Part shown: piece after piece, positions 19,860-29,472 of the stretch
Numbering within the stretch: position 1 is the first letter of the stretch
Layout of the letters: every line of letters begins with the position of its first letter
Source of the DNA: Candidatus Pantoea haifensis
Lineage (GTDB): Bacteria > Pseudomonadota > Gammaproteobacteria > Enterobacterales > Enterobacteriaceae
Direction of reading: 5' to 3'
DNA length: 64,000 nt
Assembly (NCBI GenBank): GCA_018842655.1
Contig: JAGTWN010000004.1
Coordinates: forward strand, 1,798,001-1,862,000
Notes under the pieces: generated by a model
Database searches by the model: none
Told to the model about the DNA's origin: nothing
Seen by the model: only the letters and a program-made list of their open reading frames with translations
Position numbers and translations under genes: made by a program

Positions 19860-21404
19860 ATGAAAATAGTCTGCTTACCCCTGGATGCACGCCCGTATAA
19901 CTATGATTTTCTGGCGTCGCTGGCAGCAATGGATAGCCGGTTAAACCTGATCATGCCGCCACGCGAGCTGCTCGGCTTTCGCAAAACGCCAGCCTGCTTT
20001 GACACGCTGACTCAGTTTATTGAGTCAAACATCGCCGATGCCGATGCGCTTATCCTGTCACTGGATATGCTGATTTATGGTGGCCTGATGCCAGCGCGCA
20101 CGCATCACTTAACGCAGCACACGCTTCTGGCACGCCTTGACTGGCTGCGTGAGTTACAGCAGCGTTATCCTGATGTTGAGCTTTCCGCCTCTTCGCTGAT
20201 TCTTCGCACACCAGCTTATGATTCTGCTGAAGAGGAGCCTGACTACTATGCGCACTGTGGTCGTGCGCTCTGGCAATATGGCATCTATTGCGATCGCGAC
20301 GCACAGGGATTGCTTTCCGACGAAGAGAAAACGGCGCGCGATCGGCTGTATGCTGCGCTTGATAAAACGGCACTGGCCGATTTCGAACAGCGTCGCCAGT
20401 GCAACGCAACACTGTTGCTGGCAGCACTCGATCTGGTCCACGCTGGCGTACTGGCGCGGCTGATCGTGCCACAAGATGACGCCTCCCGCTTTGGCTATAC
20501 CGCTATTGACCAGCAGCAGATTTATAAACGTATTGCAGATTTACGTTTACAGGATCGCGTCTGGCTTCATCCCGGCACCGATGAATCGGGCTGTACGTTA
20601 CTGACCCGCGCCTGGCTGTCACGCCAGCCCGCACCGCTTAAGCTTGCTCCAGTCTGGTCAAATCAACGCTTCCGCGCCTTCGTGCCTAACTATGAAGATC
20701 GTCCTTTTGAGGAGAGTTTGCTGTCACACAGTCGCGCCTGCGGCATTGTACTCTGTGATGATCCTGCACAGGCCGATGCGTTACTGGCAATCAACGGCTG
20801 CGGTGAAGTGATGCAAGAAGCCTGGCAAGCGGGCAGCCGAAACGCGCAAACCCATAAGGCGCTTCCCTACTTTCGCAGCCGCAGTCTGGTCGCCTTTTGC
20901 GATGCGCTGCAACCCTGGATCACAACAAAGCCGGTCGGCATCGCGGATGTTGCTTTCAGTAACGGCGGTGAACGAGAACTGATTGAAGTGCTGGATCAGC
21001 ATCGTCTGTTAGACAAACTCAGCGCCTATGCCGGCTGGAACACCGCCTGTAATTCACTGGGTACTGTGCTTGCCAGCCTTGCCTTCGCCAGCCGGGGCAA
21101 TCGCCCTGAACGGGTACACAATTTTATGCTGGAGCGCATAGTGGCGGACTGGGCTTATCAGACTGAAGTGCGCTTTACCCTTCAGGACACGTTATTACCA
21201 AAGCTGGGTGCCCGCTACGCTGACTTTAACGGGCATGAAGATCGCATTCTCTCTGAGATCGCTGCAGCTATACAGCAGCGTTGGCAACAAACAATTCAAC
21301 ACAGCTTTCAGGGCCAGTTTTTAGTAATCAATGAGATACGCGCACCGTTTAAGCGGATGAGCGGCCTGGCTTTTACCGTCTCTTTACAGCAAGAAAAGGA
21401 ATAA
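19860..21404 (+). CDS. DUF4127 family protein, candidate sugar-processing enzyme
   Basis: A 514-aa soluble protein with no signal peptide, matching the DUF4127 family as I know it; function unknown. Conserved-looking blocks are LPLDARPYNYDF (residues 6-17), ALILSLDMLIYGGLMPAR (63-80), LILRTPAYDSAEEEPDYY (113-130), LIVPQDDASRFGY (201-213), LHPGTDES (236-243) and AYAGWNTACNSLGTVL (389-404). The blocks are rich in Asp, Glu and Arg, as in catalytic sites. GGAGG precedes ATG 19860. It lies between PTS EIIC and EIIB, where lactose-family operons usually carry a phospho-glycosidase; none is present. A role in cutting the imported phospho-sugar is inference. Confidence 0.85.
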   Translation: MKIVCLPLDARPYNYDFLASLAAMDSRLNLIMPPRELLGFRKTPACFDTLTQFIESNIADADALILSLDMLIYGGLMPARTHHLTQHTLLARLDWLRELQQRYPDVELSASSLILRTPAYDSAEEEPDYYAHCGRALWQYGIYCDRDAQGLLSDEEKTARDRLYAALDKTALADFEQRRQCNATLLLAALDLVHAGVLARLIVPQDDASRFGYTAIDQQQIYKRIADLRLQDRVWLHPGTDESGCTLLTRAWLSRQPAPLKLAPVWSNQRFRAFVPNYEDRPFEESLLSHSRACGIVLCDDPAQADALLAINGCGEVMQEAWQAGSRNAQTHKALPYFRSRSLVAFCDALQPWITTKPVGIADVAFSNGGERELIEVLDQHRLLDKLSAYAGWNTACNSLGTVLASLAFASRGNRPERVHNFMLERIVADWAYQTEVRFTLQDTLLPKLGARYADFNGHEDRILSEIAAAIQQRWQQTIQHSFQGQFLVINEIRAPFKRMSGLAFTVSLQQEKE

Positions 21405-21407
21405 CAG

Positions 21408-21713
21408 ATGAAAAAGATTTTACTGGTTTGTGCCGCAGGGATGTCGACCTCCATGCTGGTGAATAAGATGCGTCAGGCAGCGGCACAACAGGAGATTGCC
21501 GCGACGATTGAGGCCGTCGGCATCGACAAACTGAATGAAAAGCTCGCGGAATATGACTGTGTATTGCTTGGCCCACAGATTCGCTTTCGACTGGAAGAGA
21601 GCCAGGCATTAGCCACGGCGCAGGGAAAGCGGGCTGACGTTATCGCCATAAAAGATTACGGCACCATGAACGGCGCGGGCGTCCTGGCGCAGGCATTACA
21701 ACTCATCGGTTAA
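21408..21713 (+). CDS. PTS EIIB subunit, lactose/cellobiose family
   Basis: Cytosolic phosphocarrier that passes phosphate from EIIA to the sugar bound by EIIC. The 101 aa begin MKKILLVCAAGMSTSMLVNK; Cys8 in the CxxGMSTS P-loop is the phosphorylated residue. The start lies 3 bp after the DUF4127 stop. Length is standard for the family. Confidence 0.95.
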   Translation: MKKILLVCAAGMSTSMLVNKMRQAAAQQEIAATIEAVGIDKLNEKLAEYDCVLLGPQIRFRLEESQALATAQGKRADVIAIKDYGTMNGAGVLAQALQLIG

Positions 21714-21722
21714 GGTAAAAAC

Positions 21723-22045
21723 ATGGAATATGCAGATCTTGAAGAAGAAATTATGGCGCTGATTATTGCTGCTGGCGAGGGCAAAAGTGCTGCTTTTATG
21801 GCTTTAGCTGCGGCAAAAAAGGCGATGGTGCGCAGGCGCTGACGCTGCTGGATCAGGCGAATCAGCATCTTCACGATGCACATGAAGTCCAGACGCGCCT
21901 GATTGGGCTGGATGAAGGCTGCGGCAAACTGCCGGTTACGCTGGTCATGGTCCATGCTCAGGATCATTTAATGACGGCAATGCTGGCACGCGATCTGATT
22001 AGCGAGATGGTGGCGCTCTACTCCTTTCCCCGTCACGCTGCCTGA
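21723..22045 (+). CDS. PTS EIIA subunit, lactose/cellobiose family (frame interrupted)
   Basis: Phosphotransfer from HPr to EIIB. As read, the frame stops early after LAAAKKAMVRRR. Restoring one A in the six-A run at 21817-21822 gives LAAAKKGDGAQALTLLDQAN and continues to the end, 107 aa. The restored protein has His78 in VHAQDHLMTAML, the phosphorylated His of lactose-type EIIA. It sits 9 bp after EIIB and 9 bp before the regulator gene. Confidence 0.9.
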
Positions 22046-22054
22046 GGAAAATGT

Positions 22055-22900
22055 ATGCCGGTTAGCGCCTTAATCAAAATGCACCATAATCAGCTCACCC
22101 AGACTGAAAAGCGGCTGGCTGATTTTATTCTGCAAAACCAACAGCAAACTGTAATGAGCAACATTGCGAGTCTGGCCAGTGCTACGCAGTTAGGAGAAGC
22201 CACCATTGTGCGGTTTTGCCGTAAGCTGGGTTTTTCCGGCTTTGCAGAGCTAAAAAGGCAACTCACGGCGGAACAGTTACAGTCTCTGCAACCTCTTACG
22301 CCGCCGCCGCACAATCCCACAGAAAAGTATTCCCTGCTGGATGTTGCACGTCGGCTTCATCAACTTAATCAGGCCTCGCTGGATGAAACCCTGGCACTTC
22401 AGAACAATGAAGGCCTTGAGCAAGCGGCAACGCTGCTGCTGAACGCCAGTCAGGTTAGCGTTTATGGCATCGGTATGTCAGGCATCAGTGCGCGCGAAGC
22501 GAAGTATCGCTTTATGCGTATCGGTATGCGCATTGATGCCCACACCGATAACCATACGCTGCTGCTCAACTCTTCTTTAGTGAATCAGCAGGATTTAGTC
22601 ATTGCGATTAGCCATTCAGGCGATACGCGTGATGTGGTTAAGGCGTTGCAAAATGCCAAACAAAACGGTGCCTGCACGCTGGCGATTACACGCTATTTGC
22701 ACTCTCCGCTAACGGCATTCGCTGATGTGACGCTGCTCACTGGCGGCAGTCAAAACCGTTATGAAAGTGACGCCTCCATGATCAAGTCATCCCAAACCTA
22801 TTTAATTGATCTGCTGTTTAACATGACGCTGTTTATTAATCAGGGACGATCACTGGATAATTTCCTGGAGGTAATGAAACAGATAGAAAAAGAGAATTAA
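22055..22900 (+). CDS. MurR/RpiR family transcriptional regulator
   Basis: A 281-aa regulator. The N-terminal HTH_6 helix-turn-helix (residues 1-77) includes TQLGEATIVRFCRKLGFSGF. The C-terminal SIS sugar-phosphate-binding domain includes VSVYGIGMSGISAREAKYRF and VIAISHSGDTRDVVKAL. GAGGA precedes ATG 22055. Its place inside the PTS locus suggests that it senses the imported phospho-sugar and controls these genes, probably through the inverted repeat at 18403-18431 (inference). No frame break is present. Confidence 0.93.
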   Translation: MPVSALIKMHHNQLTQTEKRLADFILQNQQQTVMSNIASLASATQLGEATIVRFCRKLGFSGFAELKRQLTAEQLQSLQPLTPPPHNPTEKYSLLDVARRLHQLNQASLDETLALQNNEGLEQAATLLLNASQVSVYGIGMSGISAREAKYRFMRIGMRIDAHTDNHTLLLNSSLVNQQDLVIAISHSGDTRDVVKALQNAKQNGACTLAITRYLHSPLTAFADVTLLTGGSQNRYESDASMIKSSQTYLIDLLFNMTLFINQGRSLDNFLEVMKQIEKEN

Positions 22901-22917
22901 ATAAAAGATGACTTCTT

Positions 22918-22940
22918 CCCGCCAGCTGCATGCTGGCGGG
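22918..22940 (+). promoter_or_regulatory. Intercistronic stem-loop between regulator and porin genes
   Basis: CCCGCCAGC-tgcat-GCTGGCGGG, a perfect 9-bp GC-rich stem with no following T-run. It may stabilise upstream mRNA or reduce read-through into the porin gene; it is not a typical intrinsic terminator. Confidence 0.5.
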
Positions 22941-22975
22941 CTAATACGCTATAAAAAATAAATAAAGGAAAAGGA

Positions 22976-24006
22976 ATGATTCCCTTAAAATACCTCGCTC
23001 CCGCGTGGGGGCTGCTCACGCTTGTTTCGTTTTCAGCAAATGCAATAAAAATAACCGGAGGTGAAAAATATGACCTTGAAGTATATGGCATATTAGCCAT
23101 CTCTTCCTATTTCAGCGCGGCGCAGGAAAAAGCTTCTGACTATACTTTCGATAATGAAAGTTATATTGGTTTTCGCGGTAATAAAGATCTGAATGACAAT
23201 ATTAATGTCATATTCCAGATTGAAAGCGGCTATGTCGGTTATGAAGGTAAACAGAGCGGGCTAGGGACATTTGATACTTTTATTGGCTTGCGTGGTGACT
23301 GGGGAACAGTACGTGCTGGCCGAATGAAAACCCCGATGTATGAAATTGTCGACTGGCCTTATACCAACCCTGGATTAGGACGGGTATTCGACTGGGGTGG
23401 CGACGTCCCTTATCACTACAGCCATCGACTCAGTAACACGCTACGCTATGACAGTCCTGACTGGCAGCCCGGCAATTTTGCCCTCAGCGTCAGCCGTGGC
23501 GATACGCGTCAATCAGGATCGACAATTTTGAGCGGGCGCGTTACCGTGAATTTGCCCGCCGCGATCAAACTGCATTTAGGGGCGGAGCAGACGCGCAATC
23601 GCATTATTGATGAAAGCCAGACCTTTGCTTTCGCAACTGCGGATACACTGGGTTATATTGCGGGCCTGGACGTCACGTTTCCCAGCAGTACCCGTTTCTA
23701 TGGTGCCTTCAAAAGCGGCTACAGCCGTCACAACCAGACCGGTTTAAAATCATCTCAACGTAGCTGGTCACTGATCGTCGAACACTGGTATAAAAACTGG
23801 GGGCAAAACTGGGTTATGCCGCCAATACTGATGCCTTGCTTGATGGGCTAAAAATGCCTGATACCGCAGACAGCGTGGTGGCCTTACAGATTATGACTTT
23901 AATCGATGACACTTTTCTGCCGTATATGCGTGTAGGCTATACCGACGCCTATAACGCAGATAAAAGCGATCCGTTTCTACGCCTGGGGATTGAATTCTCG
24001 TTCTGA
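22976..24006 (+). CDS. Outer-membrane general porin, trimeric type (frame interrupted)
   Basis: Gram-negative porin likely to admit the substrate of this PTS locus. A purine-rich GGAAAAGG site precedes ATG 22976. The signal peptide is MIPLKYLAPAWGLLTLVSFSANA. The strand pattern includes LEVYGILAISSYFS, SYIGFRGNKDLNDNINVIFQIE and GTVRAGRMKTPMYE, typical of 16-strand porins with the PxxE constriction loop. The frame breaks near 23811; one extra C gives NLGYAANTDALLDG and an end at DPFLRLGIEFSF, whose terminal Phe is the outer-membrane assembly signal. The restored length is 343 aa. Confidence 0.88.
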
Positions 24007-24365
24007 ACCTCACAAGGTGAGATGCCACGCCCGCACCTCACCTTTAATGGGTCACACAGCAGCGAAATAAACCAGGGGCTGCCTTCACACCGTGCCGAAC
24101 GGCTTCTTATCCGGCGAAACCGCACGTCACCAGGATAACAAAAACTGAATCCCCATCGCGATCCTGATCTTATTCAGGAACAAGCGAGTTACTTGACTGA
24201 CGGGTGCTGAAGAGCGGCAAAAGAAAAGGACCGACGAATCGGTCCTTTTTTACCCTGTATAAATCCGGTTGCAGCAAGGCGGTAAGCGCGTAAATCCCCG
24301 GCAACAGACATCAGTATGTCACTGGGGTAAGCGAGCGCAGCTGCGGTTCGAACCAGGGGATAAGC
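24007..24365. other. Gene-free region between porin and fabB
   Basis: No gene is seen in these 359 bp. A weak AGGTGAG/CTCACCT stem lies at about 24014-24042, just after the porin stop. A strong bidirectional terminator is at 24224-24251. The remainder shows nothing I can interpret. Confidence 0.6.
24224..24251. terminator. Bidirectional terminator between porin and fabB
   Basis: AAAAGGACCGA-cgaa-TCGGTCCTTTTTT: 7-bp GC-rich stem with an A-run before and a T6 run after. It separates convergent porin and fabB transcripts. Confidence 0.88.
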
Positions 24366-25586
24366 TTATGCCTGGTATTTACGCAGCGTCAGGGTGGCGT
24401 TAGTACCACCAAAACCGAAGCTGTTAGACATCACAGTGGTCAACGCTTTTTCAGTCGGCTTAGTCACAATGTTCATGCCTTCTGCCGCTGCATCCAGCGA
24501 TTCAATGTTAATGCTTGGCGCAATGAAGCCGTGCTCCAGCATCAGCAAGGTGTAAATTGCTTCCTGCACGCCCGCTGCACCCAAAGAGTGACCGGTCATG
24601 GCTTTTGTTGCAGAGATAGATGGCGTATTGTCGCCAAAGACTTCGCGAATCGCACCCAGCTCTTTTACATCGCCCACTGGCGTTGACGTTCCGTGGCTGT
24701 TCAGATAGTCGATTGGGGTATCAACGCCCTGCATCGCCATCTTCATGCAGCGCACTGCGCCTTCGCCTGATGGAGCAACCATGTCTGCGCCATCTGACGT
24801 TGCACCATAGCCGACGATTTCAGCGTAGATATGCGCGCCACGTGCCAGAGCATGTTCCAGCTCTTCAACCACCACCATGCCGCCGCCGCCCGCGATAACG
24901 AAACCATCACGCTCGTTGTCGTAAGTACGTGACGCTTTTTCTGGCGTTTCGTTATATCTGGTTGAGAGCGCGCCCATTGCGTCAAATTCACACGCCATTT
25001 CCCAGCACAGCTCTTCGCCGCCGCCAGCAAACACGATGTCCTGTTTACCCAGCTGAATTTGCTCAACTGCGTTACCGATACAGTGCGCTGAGGTCGCACA
25101 GGCAGAGCTGATTGAGTAGTTTACGCCATGAATTTTGAACGGCGTCGCCAGGCAGGCTGAAACGCCAGATGCCATCGCTTTAGTAACAACGTAGGGACCA
25201 ACCGCTTTCAGGCCGCGTGGGCTACGCATGGCGTCAGCACCAAACACCTGATAACGCGGCGAGCCGCCACCTGAACCTGCAATCAGACCCACACGCGGGT
25301 TGTTCTGATAGGCTTCATCGCTCAGGCCGGAATCTTTGATCGCTTCTTCCATGGAAAGGTAAGCATAGATGGACGCATCACTCATGAAACGCACAATTTT
25401 GCGGTCGATGAGGCCTGTGGTATCCAGCTTAACGTTACCCCAGACGTGACTACGCATGCCGGAATCTTTCATCTCTTGAGAAAATGTGATGCCTGAACGG
25501 CCTTCACGCAGAGATGCCAGCACCTCTTGCTGGTTATTACCAATGCTGGAAACGATACCCAGGCCAGTAATCACTGCACGTTTCAT
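24366..25586 (-). CDS. fabB: Beta-ketoacyl-ACP synthase I FabB
   Basis: Elongating condensing enzyme required for unsaturated fatty acid synthesis. The 406-aa product equals E. coli FabB in length and begins [20 protein letters not shown]. The active-site Cys (about residue 163) is in [12 protein letters not shown], with the catalytic His residues in [11 protein letters not shown] and TGHSLGAAG. Its upstream region carries FabR-like and FadR-like sites, matching its known dual control. Confidence 0.98.
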   Translation of the reverse strand: MKRAVITGLGIVSSIGNNQQEVLASLREGRSGITFSQEMKDSGMRSHVWGNVKLDTTGLIDRKIVRFMSDASIYAYLSMEEAIKDSGLSDEAYQNNPRVGLIAGSGGGSPRYQVFGADAMRSPRGLKAVGPYVVTKAMASGVSACLATPFKIHGVNYSISSACATSAHCIGNAVEQIQLGKQDIVFAGGGEELCWEMACEFDAMGALSTRYNETPEKASRTYDNERDGFVIAGGGGMVVVEELEHALARGAHIYAEIVGYGATSDGADMVAPSGEGAVRCMKMAMQGVDTPIDYLNSHGTSTPVGDVKELGAIREVFGDNTPSISATKAMTGHSLGAAGVQEAIYTLLMLEHGFIAPSINIESLDAAAEGMNIVTKPTEKALTTVMSNSFGFGGTNATLTLRKYQA

Positions 25587-25628
25587 TCAATAGTCCTCTT
25601 CCACTTCTTTTGGATTGACGTGCACTTT

Positions 25629-25646
25629 AGCTTACACTTGTACGCC
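25629..25646. promoter_or_regulatory. Candidate FabR operator of fabB
   Basis: AGCTTACACTTGTACGCC resembles the FabR dyad AGCGTACA-NN-TGTACGCT with two mismatches. It lies 43 bp upstream of the fabB ATG, where FabR acts in E. coli. Confidence 0.6.
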
Positions 25647-25647
25647 G

Positions 25648-25662
25648 AACAAGTCCGATCAG
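25648..25662. promoter_or_regulatory. Candidate FadR operator of fabB
   Basis: Read on the minus strand, CTGATCGGACTTGTT closely follows the FadR core CTGGTCNGACCTGTT. It adjoins the FabR-like site. FadR activates fabB in E. coli, and this upstream position is consistent with activation. Confidence 0.55.
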
Positions 25663-25740
25663 CCATTTCCTTTTGTAAATTTGCGTCATGTCACGCTGAC
25701 CGTTAAAATCGCGCCACTGCCTGAAAAACGAGCCTTTGTC

Positions 25741-27750
25741 GTGAAATTAACCCCGGTTGAACACGCCCAGCTAAGCTGGAATGAACAGGGTACACCTGTT
25801 TCCCGAGCTTTTGACGATGTCTATTTCTCTAATGACAATGGGCTGGAAGAGACGCGCTATGTCTTTCTTGGAGGCAACGATTTTCCACAGCGTTTTGCCC
25901 AACACGAACGCGATTTACTGATTGTTGCTGAAAGCGGTTTTGGCACGGGGCTCAATTTTCTGACGCTGTGGCAAGCCTTTGAGGCTTTCCGTCACGCACA
26001 CCCGACTGCCAGCATGCAGCGCCTGCACTTTATAAGCTTTGAGAAGTATCCGTTAACCCGGACCGATCTCATTGCGGCTCATCAACGCTGGCCTGAACTT
26101 GCACCCTGGGCAGAACAGTTGCAGCAGCAATGGCCCATCGCCCTGCCCGGCTGTCAGCGGTTGCTGTTTGACGGTGGACGCATCACGCTCGATCTGTGGT
26201 TAGGTGATATTAATACGCTAATCGATACCTTTGATGACAGCCTCAACCGTCAGGTTGATGCCTGGTTTCTTGATGGTTTTGCGCCTGCCAAAAATCCCGA
26301 TATGTGGACGCCTGCGTTATTTAACACCATGGCAAAGCTGGCACGTCCCGGCGCCACCTTTGCCACTTTCACCGCGGCAGGCTTTGTTCGCCGCGGTTTA
26401 CAGGAAGCGGGTTTTACCGTTACCCGGCGCAAAGGATTTGGTCATAAGCGCGAAATGCTGTGCGGTCAGCTTACTGTTGCTCCCACACTGTCCCGGCAGC
26501 AGCCCTGGTATGCGCGTCCGGCGGCAGCGCAGCCTGAAATTGCCTTAATCGGTGGCGGCATTGCCAGTGCCACCCTTGCGCTGGCGCTGCTGCGCCGTGG
26601 CTGGCGCGTTACGCTCTATTGTGCTGATGACGCGCCCGCGCTGGGGGCATCCGGCAACCGTCAGGGGGCGCTTTATCCTCTACTCAATCAGCACGATCCT
26701 GCGCTCGCCACCTTTTTCCCTGCGGCGTTTAGCTTTGCACGTCGCCTGTACGATCAGCTTGCGTTACCGTATGAACATCAATGGAGCGGTGTATTGCAGT
26801 TAGGCTGGGATGAAAAAAGCGCGGCAAAAGTTGAGCAGATGCTGATGATGGATTTACCCGGCGAGTTAGCGCACGGCGTCGATCAACAGCAGGCAGAAGC
26901 GTTAGCCGGGGTGCCGCTTGGCTGTGGCGGGATTTTTATCCGCAAGGCGGCTGGTTATCTCCGGCAGAGTTAACCGCTGCGCTACTGGCCCATGGCGAAG
27001 CGCAGGGCATGCGTATTCACTGGCTGCATCGCGTTACGCAGCTGGAATATCGCAGCGATCACTGGTCGCTACAGTTTGCCGATCGCCCGGCCGTTAAGCA
27101 TCAGACGGTGGTGCTGGCCAGCGGGCACGCCCTGACTGATTTTCCCCAGACAGCGCCGCTTCCGGTCTATCCGGTGGCCGGACAGGTGAGTCACGTACCT
27201 TCTACGCCCGGACTGGATGCGCTGCAAACGGTGCTCTGTTATGACGGCTATCTGACACCGGTCAGCCCGCAGTTTGCTACACACTGTATCGGTGCCAGCT
27301 ATCATCGCGGCGAGACCACAACGGCTTACCGTGCAGAAGATCAGCAGGAAAACCGCACGCGCTTAATACATTCCCTGCCTGATACCGGCTGGCCTGAGCA
27401 GGTTGACGTTAGCGCCGGTGAAGCGCGTATGGGTGTGCGCTGCGCCACCCGCGATCATCTGCCGATGGCAGGAAGCGTGCCGGATTATCTGGCCACGCTA
27501 AGTCAGTATGAAGATTTGCCTGCACAGCGCCTGCAGGGGCTGTGATTGCGGATGCGCCAGCGTATCCGCAGCTTTATCTGTTCGGTGCGTTGGGTTCGCG
27601 CGGCTTATGCAGTGCGCCTTTAGCGGCAGAAGTGCTGGCTGCACAACTCACGGGGAGCCCCAGCCGTTTGATGCAGCCACACTGGCGGCGCTTAATCCAA
27701 ACCGTTACTGGATCAGAAAACTGCTGAAAGGGAAAAAGGCAGGAAAATAA
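25741..27750 (+). CDS. mnmC: Bifunctional tRNA 5-methylaminomethyl-2-thiouridine synthesis protein MnmC (three frame breaks)
   Basis: C-terminal FAD oxidase and N-terminal SAM methyltransferase finish the mnm5s2U34 wobble base. I start at GTG 25741 because (M)[20 protein letters not shown] then aligns residue for residue with the E. coli start. The methyltransferase part has [14 protein letters not shown]-type ([13 protein letters not shown]) and [17 protein letters not shown] motifs. The FAD motif is [16 protein letters not shown]. Breaks near 26935 (T run), 27537 (G run) and 27653 (G run) each need one base; restored length is 670 aa against 668 in E. coli. It ends [11 protein letters not shown]. 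Confidence 0.92.
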
Positions 27751-27753
27751 TTC

Positions 27754-27774
27754 AGGGCGGCACGCCGCCCTTTC
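27754..27774. terminator. Terminator between mnmC and yfcL
   Basis: AGGGCGGC-ac-GCCGCCCTTTCT: GC-rich 7-bp stem followed by a short T-run on the plus strand, between convergent genes. Confidence 0.7.
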
Positions 27775-27777
27775 TAC

Positions 27778-28059
27778 TCAGGCAGACTGACGCGCCTGTA
27801 CAAACAGGTTGTCCCACATGCCAATCACCAGCGCCTGGTCGCGTGGCGATAATTCACCGGCGGCAATTGCATTTTGCAAACTTCGTGTTACCTGAATCTG
27901 TAAAGCTTCTGGCGTGTGATCGCCCAGTTTTTCCACTTCAGCTACCGCTAACGTCAGGTGTCCGCGGAGATAACCGCTGGCAAACAGCTCATCGTCACTG
28001 GCATGCTCTACCATATCGTCAATCAGGGCCAGAATACGCGCTTCAAATTCTGCGATCAT
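27778..28059 (-). CDS. yfcL: YfcL family protein
   Basis: A 93-aa acidic, all-helical cytosolic protein of unknown function, conserved beside epmC and mnmC in enterobacteria. It begins [20 protein letters not shown]. Length matches E. coli YfcL (92 aa). No catalytic motif is visible. It lies 31 bp downstream of epmC and is probably cotranscribed with it. Confidence 0.9.
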   Translation of the reverse strand: MIAEFEARILALIDDMVEHASDDELFASGYLRGHLTLAVAEVEKLGDHTPEALQIQVTRSLQNAIAAGELSPRDQALVIGMWDNLFVQARQSA

Positions 28060-28090
28060 CTCAATTCCTCTTTTTGATGTCCTTCACGTC

Positions 28091-28636
28091 TCACAGATCG
28101 TCCGGCCAGGGAAACTGTGATGCCGTCAGTGAAGGCCTGCCATAAAATTCAGCTAATGCTGCAATAAAACGCGCGGGCCGTGCGGGAATACCCTGCTCCA
28201 GATACGTCATGACCTGAGCATGGACCTTACGTTGAAACGCAATGCGATCCGGCTCACAATCTCCGTCGAGATTGTCACAACTGACGTTGAAGGGAAAGCC
28301 TGCCGCGACACAAAACATCCATTCCAGCGCCTGTGGCTTCACTTCTACCGCTTCAAACTGACCCTGGGTCTGCGCATCACGGCCATCGGGACAGTACCAG
28401 TAACCGAAATCAACCAGCTTACGTCGGGCTTCACCAGCAATACACCAGTGTGAAATTTCATGCAGTGCGCTGGCATAGAAACCGTGGGCGAAGACCACAC
28501 GGTTCCACGGTGACTCCGCGTCTGCCGGAAGATAAATGGGTTCGTCATCGCCTTTAATTAGACGGGTCTGAAAGTCGTCGCTGAAACAGCGATCAAACAG
28601 CGTAATGAGCTGTGAGTAATGGTGAGTTGGGGTCAT
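28091..28636 (-). CDS. epmC: EF-P hydroxylase EpmC
   Basis: Hydroxylates the beta-lysylated lysine of elongation factor P, the last EF-P modification step. I place the start at ATG 28636 (MTPTHHYSQLITLFDRCF), which matches E. coli; an upstream extension of seven codons is not conserved. The 181-aa protein has the metal-binding HEISHWCIAG motif and GFYASALHE before it, and ends FPWPDDL. Confidence 0.94.
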   Translation of the reverse strand: MTPTHHYSQLITLFDRCFSDDFQTRLIKGDDEPIYLPADAESPWNRVVFAHGFYASALHEISHWCIAGEARRKLVDFGYWYCPDGRDAQTQGQFEAVEVKPQALEWMFCVAAGFPFNVSCDNLDGDCEPDRIAFQRKVHAQVMTYLEQGIPARPARFIAALAEFYGRPSLTASQFPWPDDL

Positions 28637-28661
28637 GTTGTTATTACTAATCATCAATAAA

Positions 28662-29464
28662 TTACGCGTTCAGCGTGGCAAACCACGCCATAAGGGCGCT
28701 GCCGTGGCTGTCCCACAGAAGTTTGATGCTCATCACTGCTGAGACAATCACGACCATAGGACGGATCAGTTTTTGCCCGCGCGTCAATACCAGCCGGGCA
28801 CCGAGACGTGCACCGCAAAACGCACCCAGCATCATAATCAAACCGGTGCCCCATACCACTTTGCCGCCAAACATAAAGAACATCAGGCTACCGAAGTTAG
28901 AGGTGAAGTTGAGAATTTTGGCGTGTGCAGTGGCTTTCGCCAGGTTGTAACCACACAGCGTGACAAAAGCGAGTGCATAAAACGATCCTGCGCCCGGCCC
29001 GAAGAAGCCGTCATAAAAGCCGATACAGCCCCCGCCAACCAGTGCATAAGGTAAACCATGCAGGCGACGAGCGCGATCCTCTTCGCCAATTCGGGGCATC
29101 AACAGAAACCAGAGACCAATGGCGATCAACAGCAGCGGCAATACCTGACGTAGCATGTCGGCCTGCAGGCGCTGGATCAGCACCGCACCGATAACTGACC
29201 CCAGCAACGTCATGACAATGTTTAACCACTGCTCGTTGAGGTTAACCGCACCACGACGAACGAAATAGAGGCTGGCAGAAAAGGAGCCGCCAACAGATTG
29301 CAGCTTGTTCGTCGCCAGCGCCTGCGCCGGTGAAAGGCCAGCCGCCAGCAGTGACGGAACGGTCAACAACCCCCACCGCCAGCAATCGAATCGATAAAGC
29401 CCGCCAGCATTGCCACAAAAAACAGCAGTCCAACCAACACCGGACTGATGACAAACCAATCCAT
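28662..29464 (-). CDS. yfcA: TauE/SafE family membrane protein YfcA (frame interrupted)
   Basis: Inner-membrane protein of the TauE/SafE permease family, proposed to export sulfonates or similar anions; its substrate is unknown. The N terminus MDWFVISPVLVGLLFFVAML opens at ATG 29464 and stops after AGGGGC. Restoring one G in the run at 29370-29374 gives AGGGGLLTVPSLLAAGLSPAQALATNKLQ, the family signature, and continues to 28662. Restored length is 267 aa against 269 in E. coli, with about eight helices. Confidence 0.91.
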
Positions 29465-29472
29465 GGGATCCC

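Noticed and set aside
25615-25740. N-terminal extension of mnmC
   Set aside because: It crosses the fabB control region. The conserved protein begins at GTG 25741, and the extension has no counterpart in E. coli.
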